Below are positions 40,301-49,531 of a DNA stretch of 64,000 bases, piece after piece. Source of the stretch: Tubulanus polymorphus (Eukaryota > Nemertea > Palaeonemertea > Tubulaniformes > Tubulanidae); the NCBI RefSeq assembly GCF_964204645.1, contig NC_134025.1, positions 27,744,001-27,808,000 on the forward strand, written 5' to 3'. The position numbers and the translations under genes are program-made. Below the pieces are notes generated by a model. The model did no database searches. It was given only the letters and a program-made list of their open reading frames with translations, and was not told the origin of the DNA. Positions within the stretch are counted from its first letter, which is position 1. Each line of letters starts with the position of its first letter.

Positions 40301-43300
40301 GTAATGAATTTCTGTCTTTTGTTTTTCCTGGTCATTTATCACGAACTACGTCAAGAGTCATTGAGTCTTGTTTGTAGCACCTCGGTTAGCTACATCTCAC
40401 TCTGCATTATTTGCTACTCTTGGCTGATTAATCGACTCTTTATGTGGAGTTTATTACCCACAAATCCGTCCATAGTTTGGCACGGTCATAAACTGGTGAC
40501 AGAATGGTTCTAATCTCTTACTTTACCAGGGTCGATTTAAGCCCCCATCTTAACTTGTTCTCTACTGATAATCAGACTCTTCCTGTGAGACTGTAAAACA
40601 TTATTTTATCTGTCCTCGAAGAGAAATAGTCGTCATATCATAAGATATACGTTGACCGTTTGAAGTATAACATTATATCGAAAAGCGTGAAATCCCCTTA
40701 GCTACGTTTCGGGGATTTGTCCTCGAATTGCTAGACAGATAGCCTTGGTGAAGCAATGTTTGTCTTGTGTAATTGTATGGATTCTTGGATTGGACTGATA
40801 TCACTGTTAATTAAGAAAGAAGTGACTAGTCCTAATCTCTAGGTTTATTGCTGGATTAAGAGTCTGATCAGCTTTTCTACCAGGTACAACACACACACCT
40901 CAAACCTTTTAATGGCAAAGTGATAGGTGCACAGTGATCAATCTCCCTTAGTACATGTTTATCTATGTTTCAGACGTACAATAGTAATGTTACATATCTT
41001 CAGAAATGTATAAAACTGTATCTGATGATTAAAATGTTTTCATTATTTCAGTCTTTGGATGGATTTGCGTTTGCTTTATCAAACGACGGTCGATTTCTCT
41101 ACATATCGGAAACGGTTTCCATCTACCTTGGACTTTCTCAGGTAAAGTGTTTCTACTTCCAGATTTTGTAGACAAATCTGTTTAATTTCCACAAAAAAAA
41201 ACAATATTAAAACTCGATGAAAGACTCTGTCCGCGTTGAAACGATGATACAGAATCAAATCTCACAGTCCGAAAAGCTTCAATGAACTGATAATTCTTTT
41301 GACGTTTCGAATATACGTATAAATTGAAACGTTATCAGGCTATAGTCGAAACGTCGAATAAGATATTAATTCAAACGTCATCGAAGATAACCAGGTGGGA
41401 TCTAGGGTCTGATTCAGGGAGGGTTGTACGCCCAAAATAGGACGTATCATATAATTAAAAGGGCACCCTGAAAAAAATTTCATTTTTGGAAATACACAGA
41501 ACAAACTTATGAATTCAAACATTTTAGTCAGGCAACTTCACATTTTTAGGGGGTGTGCACTCCCTACACCCTGCCTGTGGATCCATCCCCGATGACTATG
41601 AGGATAAACTGGAAACGTCACATAAATTACTAGCTGAATGAAACTTTTCGGACTCGTTTTTCTTTTGTATTGTTGGATCTAATAAAACAATGTTTTTATA
41701 AAGAGTTCAAATTCCACTACATGGTACATTGAATTAAGTTTGCGGTTATGATATTTGCTCTCGCGAATTAGACAGATGCGAATCCTTAACACGCACCAAT
41801 AAAGATGATATTTCATCTCGGTGACAAAAGGCCATCATTCTCTGCTCCATTATTTCTCGTTATATCGTAGTTATGTCTGAACGGCTGAAGTGTAGAATTA
41901 TGGAAATCTGATGGCTTTATCAATTATATCTGACACTGTAGCAATCATAAAACCGTGTAGTGTTAACATTGCCACTAAATTGCTGATATGTCAGATCCGA
42001 GATGAAATCATTCTTGGCCTTCAATTTAACGACAAGATCAGTAGTAATTCAAGATAATCCAGTGCAAACTAAAAGTTTCCATGTATACTACGAAGGTTCA
42101 TAGTGCAATGAGGCGAATTGAATTGATATTTGGCACAAGATGTTTTATTTGATGAATTGATTTTATTCCATAATCAATCAAACAATCATGCACGATATAC
42201 TTCGGTGTAACACAGACTTTGTCTCTGAACGCTAAAATGGGCTCAATACATCCAGATATGAGCAGGCATTCTCTGAGGAGAATGATTCGCAACTGTAATC
42301 AAACAAATCCCATCAGTATGAAACGAATCAATTAGATTGTTATTGCTGTAGCGTTAAATGGCTATGATTGAACTATCTAGATAAGTGACAGACTAATTTT
42401 TACAGCCAAATTGCTTTAATTCAGACCATAAATATGTTGAAAGGCTTTTAGTCGATGACTTTGGACACATTTAGAAGTAAACATTTTCTGTTTCTGTAAC
42501 TGATTTCAGAACGAGTGATACTCTAGAAATATCATCCAAAGTCTGGTAAATCGGCTTCGGCATATTGAAGTATTTTATACTACCTTTTTTCATATTAGAA
42601 AAAGTCATTTTCTGCTATGTGATAATTCAATTGTTTTGTTCAAAAGTCAATTACTATAACTCGTAATTCGATTATTTAAATGAATTGTAGTTTATTGATT
42701 ATGCTGATATTCTCGAAAAGTGCGAAGTCTTGCTTTCAGGCATTATTAATCCTAAACAAGCTTAAAGACCTCGTGAATATCAATCAGAAATGAAATTATA
42801 GCTTTCTAAGGTAGAAACACAGTTCCCTATAATTATAATTTAGCGGATGAGGTGCTGCTATTGTTTCCGCTGTCGATCAGCGGGTTACTCATCCAGAGGA
42901 AAGTCGACTGCCTTGAACAAATTGACCCATTCTATTTATTGTGAGAGTTTTTCCACGGGCAATCATTAGAAATCCGCGTGAATAACAGCTTTACAGTCCA
43001 CAAGACGTTCTCGTTGCGACTTCGCCAGCGTGGATGGGGAGGTCATCCAGTGATACTGAGTAATTGCATTTGCACATTTAATTGAAATTAAGCAACAGAG
43101 TGACAGTTCGTTGCATGGATTATCAGTAAATCAGTTAGATATACTTGTCAGATCAAATAGAATGTAGCCTTTGTTAAAGCAAACTGTATTTCAAAGAGCA
43201 AGTTGTATTTCAAAGAGCATCATCTTATCTAGAAGGGTTTGGGAAGAGAAGACGAGAATGGTTGATGGAAATCATTTGAAGTATTTTCTTATCTTACAGG

Positions 43301-45949
43301 TGGAGATGGCTGGTAGTTGTGTTTTTGATTACGTACATCAGCAAGATCATCCCGAATTAGCTGAACAGTTAGGTTTGTGTCTTCCGCACAGTACATCGAT
43401 GCCATCACCAAGTTCTGGATCAGAAGCAGGCGCTGCGACTACGTCATCTGCTACGAAGACAGATAGCCCTTCAGTATCTGAAAGGGGTATATACATAAAT
43501 GCAATTTCCAATTTCAAACAGATTGAAATTTCTTAACTAAATCTTTAATCTTTTCTCTCGTTTCGTTCGCAGTTTCTGGATTGATGCAGCATAGTAAAAC
43601 GCGAGGAGTTGAACGGGCTTTCCATATACGAATGAAATCTACATTAACCAAACGAGGAGTTCATGTTAAAACATCGGGATATAGGGTAAAACATTGTCAA
43701 CATCATGCGTCCTTCAACATCATCTGAATTCATTATTCGGTTTTATCATTCTAGAATTGAATTGTGTTTTTCAGGTAGTACATATAATTGGTCATATGCG
43801 TTCACAATTCTCATTTTCTCTGACACGCAAGCATCCGCCGCCTATATTAGGATTTGTAGCTGTAGCCCTCGCCCTACCACCACCAACAATAAATGAACTT
43901 AAAATCGACAATGACATGTTTGTAATGAGGGTCAGTCCAGATTTCAAAGTTGTTTTCTGTGAACCAAGGTGAGTTGGTCCTATCACTGTTTTCTAAACAT
44001 TTCCGTGGAAACCCAATCACAATGATGTTGTTTTGACCGCGGAGAGTCGTATCTATTTGTTAGAATTGCTGATCTGATGGACATGACTCCAGATGACCTC
44101 GTAAACAAAAATCTCTACAGTTTTATCCATGCCGAAGATTTAAACAAAATGAGGAAGGCCCATTCTGATTGTAAGTGCAGTTTGAAATATTTCGTCATTT
44201 AATCTAAAGAATATCAATCAACGAACTATACTTTCATTTCAGTATTAACAAAAGGCCAGGTCCTGTCCGACTATTTTCGCATAATGAATGTGCATGGTGG
44301 ACAGGTATGGTTACAAATGTGTGCTACAATCATCTTCAACAATAAGAACTCCGATGAAGAGAGTATTATCTGTATCATTTATGTTCTCAGGTAGGTTTCT
44401 GAAAAGTCATAAATGATTCATGCATATTCATGCATTATATTCATTATGATTAATGATCCTTTTCAGTGGGATTGAGTATGCGAACTGCGTAATGAGTAGT
44501 AGTCAACTAGCAGCGGTGAAAAACAAAAATTCTGACAACACAGATAATTCAGATAGTGAAGCAGCTGCTGAACAAAGTAATTAGAATAGTATAACATTTC
44601 AAATAAATCGAAGGTGAAATATATAGTCATATTCATATCCATGTATTAACTCCCGCATCTCTTATTCAGGTGAATGCCGAGCGAAGCAATTGGATCACTC
44701 ATGTAATAATCCATCATCAACTACAGGAACTAGTGAAAGAACATCAACTAGTCACCATAACCTCGATCATTCACATCTCAGTAAACATATGAACAATAAT
44801 GAACCGATTGGAAACTTGGAAACGTTTCGATATCCTCAAAATGGAGATGGCGACATGGACGTGGCGAGAGATTTCTTGTTGGATGATAGCACATCTGGTT
44901 GTTACGCCGATGACGATATCAGTGATAAACTGAAGGATATTAAAAACTCTCGAAGGAAAATGGGTCGACCTCGTAAAAGAAAACGTGACCCATCCCCTGA
45001 TAATCATCCTCAGGTGACGGATATCGATGCTTCATCGCATACATCGTTATCACCTCTCCACAATCCAGTTACCCTCACCCCTTCTCAGTCGAATGTACCT
45101 ACTAGCCCCACCCCTAATCCCGGAACAGCTCCAGCTCAGACTTTACGATCGCCATTACCAGAGGATTTGTCGGTTAAGACTGTAAGTGCTGCGTTAGGAT
45201 CACCAGACCATCATAATCAGGATATACCACAAAGACCAGGCAGTGGTACTGTTTCAAATGTACGCGATCTGGAGGAAGCAATGAGTAAACATCTACCCCA
45301 AAATGATGAGCCAAACTATTTAGGTAATAATTACACATCAGGTCAATTTGCTAAACAAAGATCTACCATACAATGGATCGGCTCACAGCAACAAACTAAC
45401 AATGATACATTACCCGCATCAACACTGTTGCGCCATCTTTACGCGAATAGGGAATCTGTGATTCGTACTAACGTTTACAACCAGTCCCGTCCTCAGTATT
45501 ACGGTGATATTCAGAGTACTGTTTTGGGAACTAACGCGGACAGTTCGCAATTTAGCGTGTCGCAGTTAACTAGCGGTACTTCAAAAAGCCAGTCGCCTAA
45601 TGTCTATCACAATAGCGCATATACGAGTTCAATAGCTGATGCTTATGGTATGGTTACACCAGTAGCTGATAAATACACAGCATTTTCTGAAAGTAGTTAC
45701 ACAGATAGTAACTCTAATCAACTGAAGTTGTATAATAACGATGGAGTGACTCAAACGATGCCGATACGACCTCAAGTTTACCCATTATCAACCCCTTCGC
45801 ATGCTCATACAGCATACGATCGCGGTGCGGCCAGTCAATTTGCTAAGAGCTCTTATTATCATAGTTCAAGCAATCCTTATTCCGCCTTTACTCATCCCAG
45901 TTCAGGATTGACCGAGGATCATTATCGACAAGCCAAGTCAGCGTGGTGA
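31243..45949 (+). CDS. trh: Trachealess / NPAS1-NPAS3 orthologue, bHLH-PAS transcription factor (complete, 11 coding exons)
   Basis: Coding exons: 31243-31304, 35561-35799, 36495-36574, 41052-41141, 43300-43486, 43573-43685, 43775-43968, 44064-44170, 44243-44390, 44467-44576, 44670-45949. All junctions are GT-AG and all phases fit, giving 869 residues; a start at 31252 would remove three. Domains: bHLH about 26-80, PAS-A about 128-285, PAS-B about 305-407, then a long disordered Ser/Thr/Asn/Gln-rich C-terminal half. The order and sequence of these blocks match Drosophila Trachealess and vertebrate NPAS1/3. The family acts in the nucleus as a heterodimer with ARNT/Tango, binding ACGTG-core sites; it controls tubular organ (fly) or neural (vertebrate) development. 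The C-terminal motifs at 641-709 resemble the fly protein, so trachealess is the better name. Large 5' introns and an empty upstream flank suggest complex regulation. The first exon is the least certain part. Confidence 0.95.
31305..35560 (+). other. trh intron 1 (4.3 kb)
   Basis: Noncoding. It has a polypyrimidine-rich beginning, a (TA)n run near 31758-31772 and several homeodomain-type ATTA clusters. The latter include a 12-bp palindrome GGGTAATTACCC at about 34688-34699, inside a relatively ordered, less biased stretch (34540-34760) that could be a conserved enhancer. No exon is seen. Confidence 0.6.
35561..35799 (+). CDS. trh: trh exon 2, bHLH domain
   Basis: The acceptor CTCCTTACAG precedes C-ATC-CTG-GAG. 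The exon encodes the whole bHLH: basic region [18 protein letters not shown], helix 1 with [13 protein letters not shown], and the loop and helix 2 ending [10 protein letters not shown] linker rich in Pro and Gly follows. The basic region matches the trh/SIM/NPAS class of bHLH-PAS proteins rather than AhR or CLOCK. The donor is GTATGT at 35800. Confidence 0.95.
36495..36574 (+). CDS. trh: trh exon 3, linker between bHLH and PAS-A
   Basis: A phase-1 acceptor (TTCTAG) and a phase-0 donor (GTAAAT) bound 80 bases. They encode a short basic stretch (PPRRRS) and then [15 protein letters not shown], equivalent to the LAIEVFEAHLGSHILQ segment of NPAS3. Confidence 0.93.
36575..41051 (+). other. trh intron 3 (4.5 kb)
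   Basis: No exon is supported between the linker and PAS-A exons. There is a TACGTG (the Trh:Tango core site) at 39335-39340, a frequency expected by chance. The open frames here are short and unrelated to known families. Confidence 0.55.
41052..41141 (+). CDS. trh: trh exon 4, start of PAS-A
   Basis: Thirty whole codons (phase 0 to phase 0) encode [20 protein letters not shown] and [10 protein letters not shown], the signature opening of the NPAS/trh PAS-A domain. The acceptor is TTATTTCAG and the donor GTAAAG. Confidence 0.95.
41301..41355. repeat. 10-bp inverted repeat GACGTTTCGA...TCGAAACGTC
   Basis: Perfect 10-base arms are separated by 35 bases, with a third related GAAACGTTAT between them. 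It abuts the hAT-like remnant and may be part of older mobile DNA. Confidence 0.5.
41392..41590 (-). mobile_element. hAT-like nonautonomous element remnant (copy A)
   Basis: Read on the minus strand, this shares with the element at 61389-61623 a 5' segment (CCCCCTAAAAATGT), a central TATTTCCAAAAAT and a 3' segment ending in CCTCCCTGAATCAGACCC then TAGATCC. Its ends are decayed versions of CAGGGGCGGATCC and its complement. Internal deletions are obvious relative to the other copy. It lies inside trh intron 4. Confidence 0.65.
43300..44576 (+). CDS. trh: trh exons 5-10, rest of PAS-A and all of PAS-B
   Basis: Six closely spaced exons with introns of 72-95 bases. Exon 5 carries [18 protein letters not shown] and a Ser/Ala-rich insertion. 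Exon 6 carries [20 protein letters not shown], one of the most conserved blocks in the subfamily. Exon 7 carries [17 protein letters not shown] and the beginning of PAS-B. Exons 8 and 9 carry [20 protein letters not shown] and WLQMCATII. Exon 10 carries IEYANCV and an acidic Ser/Asp/Asn stretch. The exon 10 donor (AAA|GTAATT) is weak, but joining it to 44670 keeps the frame, while reading through meets a stop at once (TAG, 44582-44584). Confidence 0.93.
44670..45949 (+). CDS. trh: trh exon 11, C-terminal regulatory region
   Basis: A single long exon encodes residues 444-869 and ends SAW-TGA. Residues 541-549 are MGRPRKRKR, which combines an AT-hook-like GRP core with a nuclear localisation-type basic run. 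Three blocks stand out in otherwise disordered sequence: [13 protein letters not shown] (641-653), STIQWIG (675-681) and [19 protein letters not shown] (691-709). They match blocks I recall from fly Trachealess in the same order and are not in the NPAS3 tail as I recall it. The remainder is rich in Ser, Tyr, Asn and Gln, typical of activation regions. Confidence 0.93.
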
Positions 45950-47025
45950 TACGTTATCGGAAGTCTGAACGATATTATGTTCTGAGTTATAATTTGAGTT
46001 TCTTCTCAGAATTTGTATTATTGCTGGGATAGTCAAGAATGCAAATTATGTAACAGATTTTATGATTCGTTTTAAACAACTTGGAATTTACGATTCAATC
46101 ATCCGGCAATTGTATTCCAATTAGCTTGAAGCAGAAATATATATATATCATGATATATTATGTGCTCTGACTAATTATGTGCTATTTTCTGTTAATATGT
46201 TTTCCAAAGAAAAATTAATTGGAAGTAAATAAGACTTTACCATTAGATGAAATATTAGAGCCAAATTATGTGATAATTCTGAGTGTCTGGTCAACGACCA
46301 ATCACACATAAAACTGACAATGGGGTAAAACTGACTGTAGCTCAAAAATATTTACTGGAGGGTTTTTTGAGGAAACGAAGAGACTGTTGCATAAAAAATA
46401 CCTCATTTTATACGTGCCATAATAACTAGCATATTCATATTGTCAAAAACATATATCTAATGTCAAGTGTTTGTAGCACATTGTTGTAATGTTTCCTTCT
46501 TTTTTACATCTTTCATCCTCTACTCATCGGACTTCAGTTTAATTGGTGATGATTGTTTACTGAAATGTTATAGTTGTTGTAAAACATTTAGCCGATTACG
46601 CTGACTTTTATGTACGGATATAATTTCCATGTTTAGAAAAAACATGGTTGCATTTTCATTTCTACTGTATAAAATACACATGTACACAGTCATTTAATGA
46701 TATTTTGCTTTGAAAGCTTATTTTATATTCGAGTAAGTAGCAGAATTTGTATAGCCGTACAAGTACAAACAGAAGAATCTCATAATGTGCCATAGTGATT
46801 TTAGATTGCCAAAACGGTCTCACTTCACAAGTGAAGCTGTACATGTGGATTCAGAAGGCAATGTATAATTTAAACGCAGTGCAAAAATAATTTTTACCAA
46901 AAAAAAGAACCTTAATTTATTGTTGTGTTCATCTTGTTATTGTGAATTAAGAATTGTTTACACTACATAATTCATTAAGTCATATGTATAATATTATCAT
47001 AAATAAATGTCTACATCGAAACACA
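45950..47025 (+). other. Probable trh 3' UTR
   Basis: A+T-rich sequence with several ATTTA-like and TATATATA runs (for example around 46140-46160), up to a canonical poly(A) signal at 47002. No coding potential is seen. The length of about 1.1 kb is inferred from the first good AATAAA. Confidence 0.5.
47002..47007 (+). terminator. Poly(A) signal AATAAA, candidate end of trh
   Basis: AATAAA lies about 1.05 kb after the trh stop and is followed by a T-rich stretch (CTTACTTTTCTTACTCC) suitable as a downstream element. Confidence 0.5.
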
Positions 47026-47682
47026 ACAACTCTTACTTTTCTTACTCCGTTAAATAACTAGTTGTTGCAGGGTGTCTGGAATCCGCCTCCATATTCTGTC
47101 TCCTTTAACACTGCTATTCCAGATCATCAGTAATAACTCCTACGTCACTGGTAGAATGCAGGAAAATGCATCCGGAGGCTTCTATTTTCAGACCCCCTAA
47201 AAAATTGGACAGTTGCTACATGTAAACAGATTTACATTTACCCTCAATGTCTAATCCTGGATCCAATCCTGATGAGATCCATTACCATGGAAATCGCTTC
47301 TGGTAGCTGATCTAAATCAGGGAGGTGGACCTCCCTGTCTAAATCAAACAAAACTTAATCCTTGATCTTCATGTTACATTACTTTGTTCCTCATATCCTT
47401 ACAAAATGATGAAAATAAAACTTCATATATATAATTTGGTTTTTTAATGCACATTCACTTAAGAAAACAGCATATCATACTGTTTACATTACGCAAGTCC
47501 ATCTCGGTTAATCCACATCACTCGGGTCGGGACCATGCACTACACCGGTCTATCTTATACATCATTATATTTTCAAATAATCTTACATTAACAAACAGTA
47601 GATATGGATTATTGGAAAACGTGTAACTGATTAACCAAGGTTGATCGAAACTACAATTCTTTACAAAATTCTATTCGATACT
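47026..47682. other. Intergenic region between convergent trh and MRPL44
   Basis: It contains a possible decayed hAT-like remnant near 47180-47270 (a CCCCCTAAAAAATT segment like that of the element at 61389, and a later GGATCCAATCCTG). It also has a perfect 8-bp inverted repeat AGGGAGGT-GG-ACCTCCCT at 47319-47336, flanked by direct copies of CTAAATCA. No gene is seen. Confidence 0.45.
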
Positions 47683-47687
47683 TTATT
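47682..47687 (-). terminator. Poly(A) signal AATAAA overlapping the MRPL44 stop codon
   Basis: On the minus strand the C-terminal codons read ACT-CAA-TAA followed by AG. The stop TAA (47685-47683) therefore lies inside AATAAA. Use of this signal would leave a 3' UTR of only about 15-25 bases. An ATTAAA about 240 bases further on is an alternative. Confidence 0.5.
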
Positions 47688-48699
47688 GAGTAATTTGAGA
47701 TCTAGATGAATTGCGGTCGACGGGTAGAGGGGGTCGATGATCTTCTATTTGGTATAAACGTTTAAGGGCGTCTTTAGCCGCCTCTTCTTCGGCGATTAAA
47801 ACAGTTTCTCCCGGGGATCGACCGATCAGCTTCCGATCGGAATAAATCCCGACGTGATATACGGCGAGAACCGTATTACAACCCGACTGCCACAGAAGTC
47901 GAGGTTCCGGAAGACCGCGTCCTTGTTGTTCTAATATTTCGCTTAATTCACCCATAGCGTTTTTAAAATCGACGATTGTACCGATGTCTTTGCCGATCAG
48001 TTCGGGAATAACGAAATCTTTCAAAACTAATTCTAACTCATTTGAACCCGATTCGACGAGAATCGCGCCGAGAAACGCTTTAAACGTATTCGATAAAGTG
48101 ATCATTTCCGGTGAACTTTCTCCGCTTAGGATTAAATCCGTCATTCCGAGATTCTTGCCTATATGAGCGAGAGACTCGTCGGCCCAAAGTACGTCGTGTA
48201 TTTTGGCGATATATTCTTCCTTCAGCGAAGGGTAGATACTGCTCAGAAGCATCTTCACGCGATCGCTTCCATTCTTTTCCCCTTCGACGATCAACAATTC
48301 GTTACTTTCGAGTTCTAAATCCGAGTCGTCTACACCCAACTCTTTTCTCTTATTCGACTCTTTCTCGACGTACGACTTGTTGACGAATAAACGCTTCAGG
48401 ATTTTGTCGCTTAGGTCGACACCTAATCGTTTTCCGAACGCGAAAACTTCGGCGTCGTAATTCCAATTCGCGAATTCGGATCTGTGTCGCCACGGTTCAG
48501 GTCCCACTTCTAGTCGTCGTTTGTATAATTCCTTCACTAATTTTGATTCGTGGTGTTTGTAACCGCGAGCGTGAACTACACAAACAGGATTCAAACCGAC
48601 GACTGACTTTCTGACGAGGGTTTGTCTCAATGAAGAAATGAACGGTCCTCCTCCTCCTCTTCGGATGAGAGGCGAAACCATCGTGATTATTTTTGACAT
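47683..48699 (-). CDS. MRPL44: Mitochondrial large ribosomal subunit protein mL44
   Basis: A single-exon coding region of 338 codons; human MRPL44 is about 332. Residues 1-45 are basic and nearly free of acidic residues, as expected of a mitochondrial presequence. Residues about 80-235 form an RNase III-like fold, in which the usual D..EA..GA catalytic signature reads NTFKAFLGA (204-212), so the catalytic acids are gone, as in other mL44 proteins. Residues about 245-317 are a double-stranded RNA-binding domain (NAMGELSEILEQQG and EEEAAKDALKRLY). Role known for the family: structural component of the mitochondrial 39S subunit. An acceptor (CTGTTTCTAG) sits immediately before the ATG, so the coding region probably follows a 5'-UTR intron. 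The gene is convergent with trh and divergent from calponin-like gene 1. Confidence 0.95.
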   Translation of the reverse strand: MSKIITMVSPLIRRGGGGPFISSLRQTLVRKSVVGLNPVCVVHARGYKHHESKLVKELYKRRLEVGPEPWRHRSEFANWNYDAEVFAFGKRLGVDLSDKILKRLFVNKSYVEKESNKRKELGVDDSDLELESNELLIVEGEKNGSDRVKMLLSSIYPSLKEEYIAKIHDVLWADESLAHIGKNLGMTDLILSGESSPEMITLSNTFKAFLGAILVESGSNELELVLKDFVIPELIGKDIGTIVDFKNAMGELSEILEQQGRGLPEPRLLWQSGCNTVLAVYHVGIYSDRKLIGRSPGETVLIAEEEAAKDALKRLYQIEDHRPPLPVDRNSSRSQITQ

Positions 48700-48885
48700 C
48701 TAGAAACAGAGGATAAAATCTTAATTGAATTTAGCAAGATATTGTTTGGTACCCTCTGCCTGGCTTGTGACTGTGGACTGTGGTCACTGTGGTGTGGAGC
48801 ACGTATAAATCAATCAATTAATAGATCAATATATCTATATATCACAGAGTTTTCAATATTAGAAATGAATCCACACAGTATTTAC
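48700..48885 (-). other. Probable 5'-UTR intron of MRPL44
   Basis: On the minus strand a donor AAAAG|GTAAAT at 48886/48885 and an acceptor TTTCTAG at 48700, directly before the ATG, enclose 186 bases. The intron consists largely of repeat copy 48714-48851. Splicing is inferred from the two sites only. Confidence 0.45.
48714..48851. repeat. Direct repeat, copy 1 (partner at 49104-49227)
   Basis: Begins TAAAATCTTAATTGAATTTA and continues through GGTACCCTCTGCCTGG, a GTGACTGTGG run and GGAGCACGTATAAATCAATC to ATATATCACAGAGTT. It is nearly identical to the second copy but has an extra 7-base ACTGTGG and a few more bases in the ATAGATCAATAT part. Confidence 0.85.
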
Positions 48886-48979
48886 CTTTTTGCGAGTGAA
48901 CTTCAAACAATTTGAATTAAAACATAGCCATAAAATAGGGCCCTAATGGATTTCTTGATAATAATTAATAATTTCATGC

Positions 48980-48987
48980 ACTTCCGG
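48980..48987 (-). promoter_or_regulatory. ETS/GABP (NRF-2-type) site in the MRPL44 promoter
   Basis: CCGGAAGT on the minus strand, about 95 bases upstream of the inferred 5'-UTR donor. GABP sites close to the start are characteristic of nuclear genes for mitochondrial proteins in animals. The surrounding 48975-49100 is G+C-richer than its flanks. Use as the core promoter is inference. Confidence 0.4.
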
Positions 48988-49103
48988 GTGTATTTCAAAC
49001 CGAAGCGCCGTCTATTTCTTATTTGGACTACTGGAGCGGACGTAAATGAAACTACCGCGTGGTAGTTGTTTAAATGTCGTGCCCGGCGTTTCAGCCTACC
49101 ACC

Positions 49104-49227
49104 TAAAATCTTAATTGAATTTAGCAAGATATTGTTTGGTACCCTCTGCCTGGCTTGTGACTGTGGTCACTGTGGTGTGGAGCACGTATAAATCAATCAA
49201 TTAAAATGATCTATATATCACAGAGTT
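49104..49227. repeat. Direct repeat, copy 2 (partner at 48714-48851)
   Basis: Same orientation as copy 1, 390 bases away. The shared sequence starts and ends abruptly. It lies between the MRPL44 promoter and that of calponin-like gene 1. It is either a recent local duplication or two insertions of a short element. Confidence 0.85.
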
Positions 49228-49430
49228 CTCCTAAATTGCGTGCATAAGCCCTATACCATTCCTACCCAAAATCTTTTCGCTGGGTTTCAAGTAAGTAATT
49301 CTGGATAAGTTCTAGAACTTCCGAGACGTGTTACTTTTACAAATACAATTTGAGCATTTTCTGGTAAAATTGCATGCATCGGATATGACCTCGCACCAAG
49401 GAAGCGGCAAACTTCTGGTTGCGCGTAAGT

Positions 49431-49436
49431 CACGTG
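49431..49436. promoter_or_regulatory. E-box CACGTG upstream of calponin-like gene 1
   Basis: A canonical CACGTG about 100 bases before the start codon, in a G+C-richer stretch (49380-49530) that is probably the promoter and leader of the gene. No TATA box is seen. Confidence 0.3.
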
Positions 49437-49531
49437 CCTGAGCGCGAAGAGTTCTGCATCGCACCTGCACTCTCTCGTTTTGTTTTGCCTGAGTTAGCTG
49501 TACGGTACACCGAACTTCCGACTACCTCAAG

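Larger units (their letters stand above)
41142..43299 (+). other. trh intron 4 (2.2 kb) with a mobile-element remnant
   Basis: Noncoding. It holds the hAT-like remnant at 41392-41590 and, just upstream of it, an inverted pair GACGTTTCGA / TCGAAACGTC (41301-41310 and 41346-41355). Nothing else is recognised. Confidence 0.6.

Noticed and set aside
43694-43986. Several overlapping open frames on both strands around trh exon 7
   Set aside because: Only the frame encoding the PAS segment 43775-43968 fits the neighbouring phases and the family; the others are shadows.
44577-44669. Reading through after trh exon 10 as a truncated isoform
   Set aside because: Read-through stops within two codons; splicing to 44670 keeps frame and leads into conserved C-terminal motifs, so the intron is preferred despite a weak donor.
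48903-49127. Minus-strand frame of 74 codons as an N-terminal extension of MRPL44
   Set aside because: It ends in a stop before the predicted donor, and the 338-codon protein already has a proper presequence and family length.
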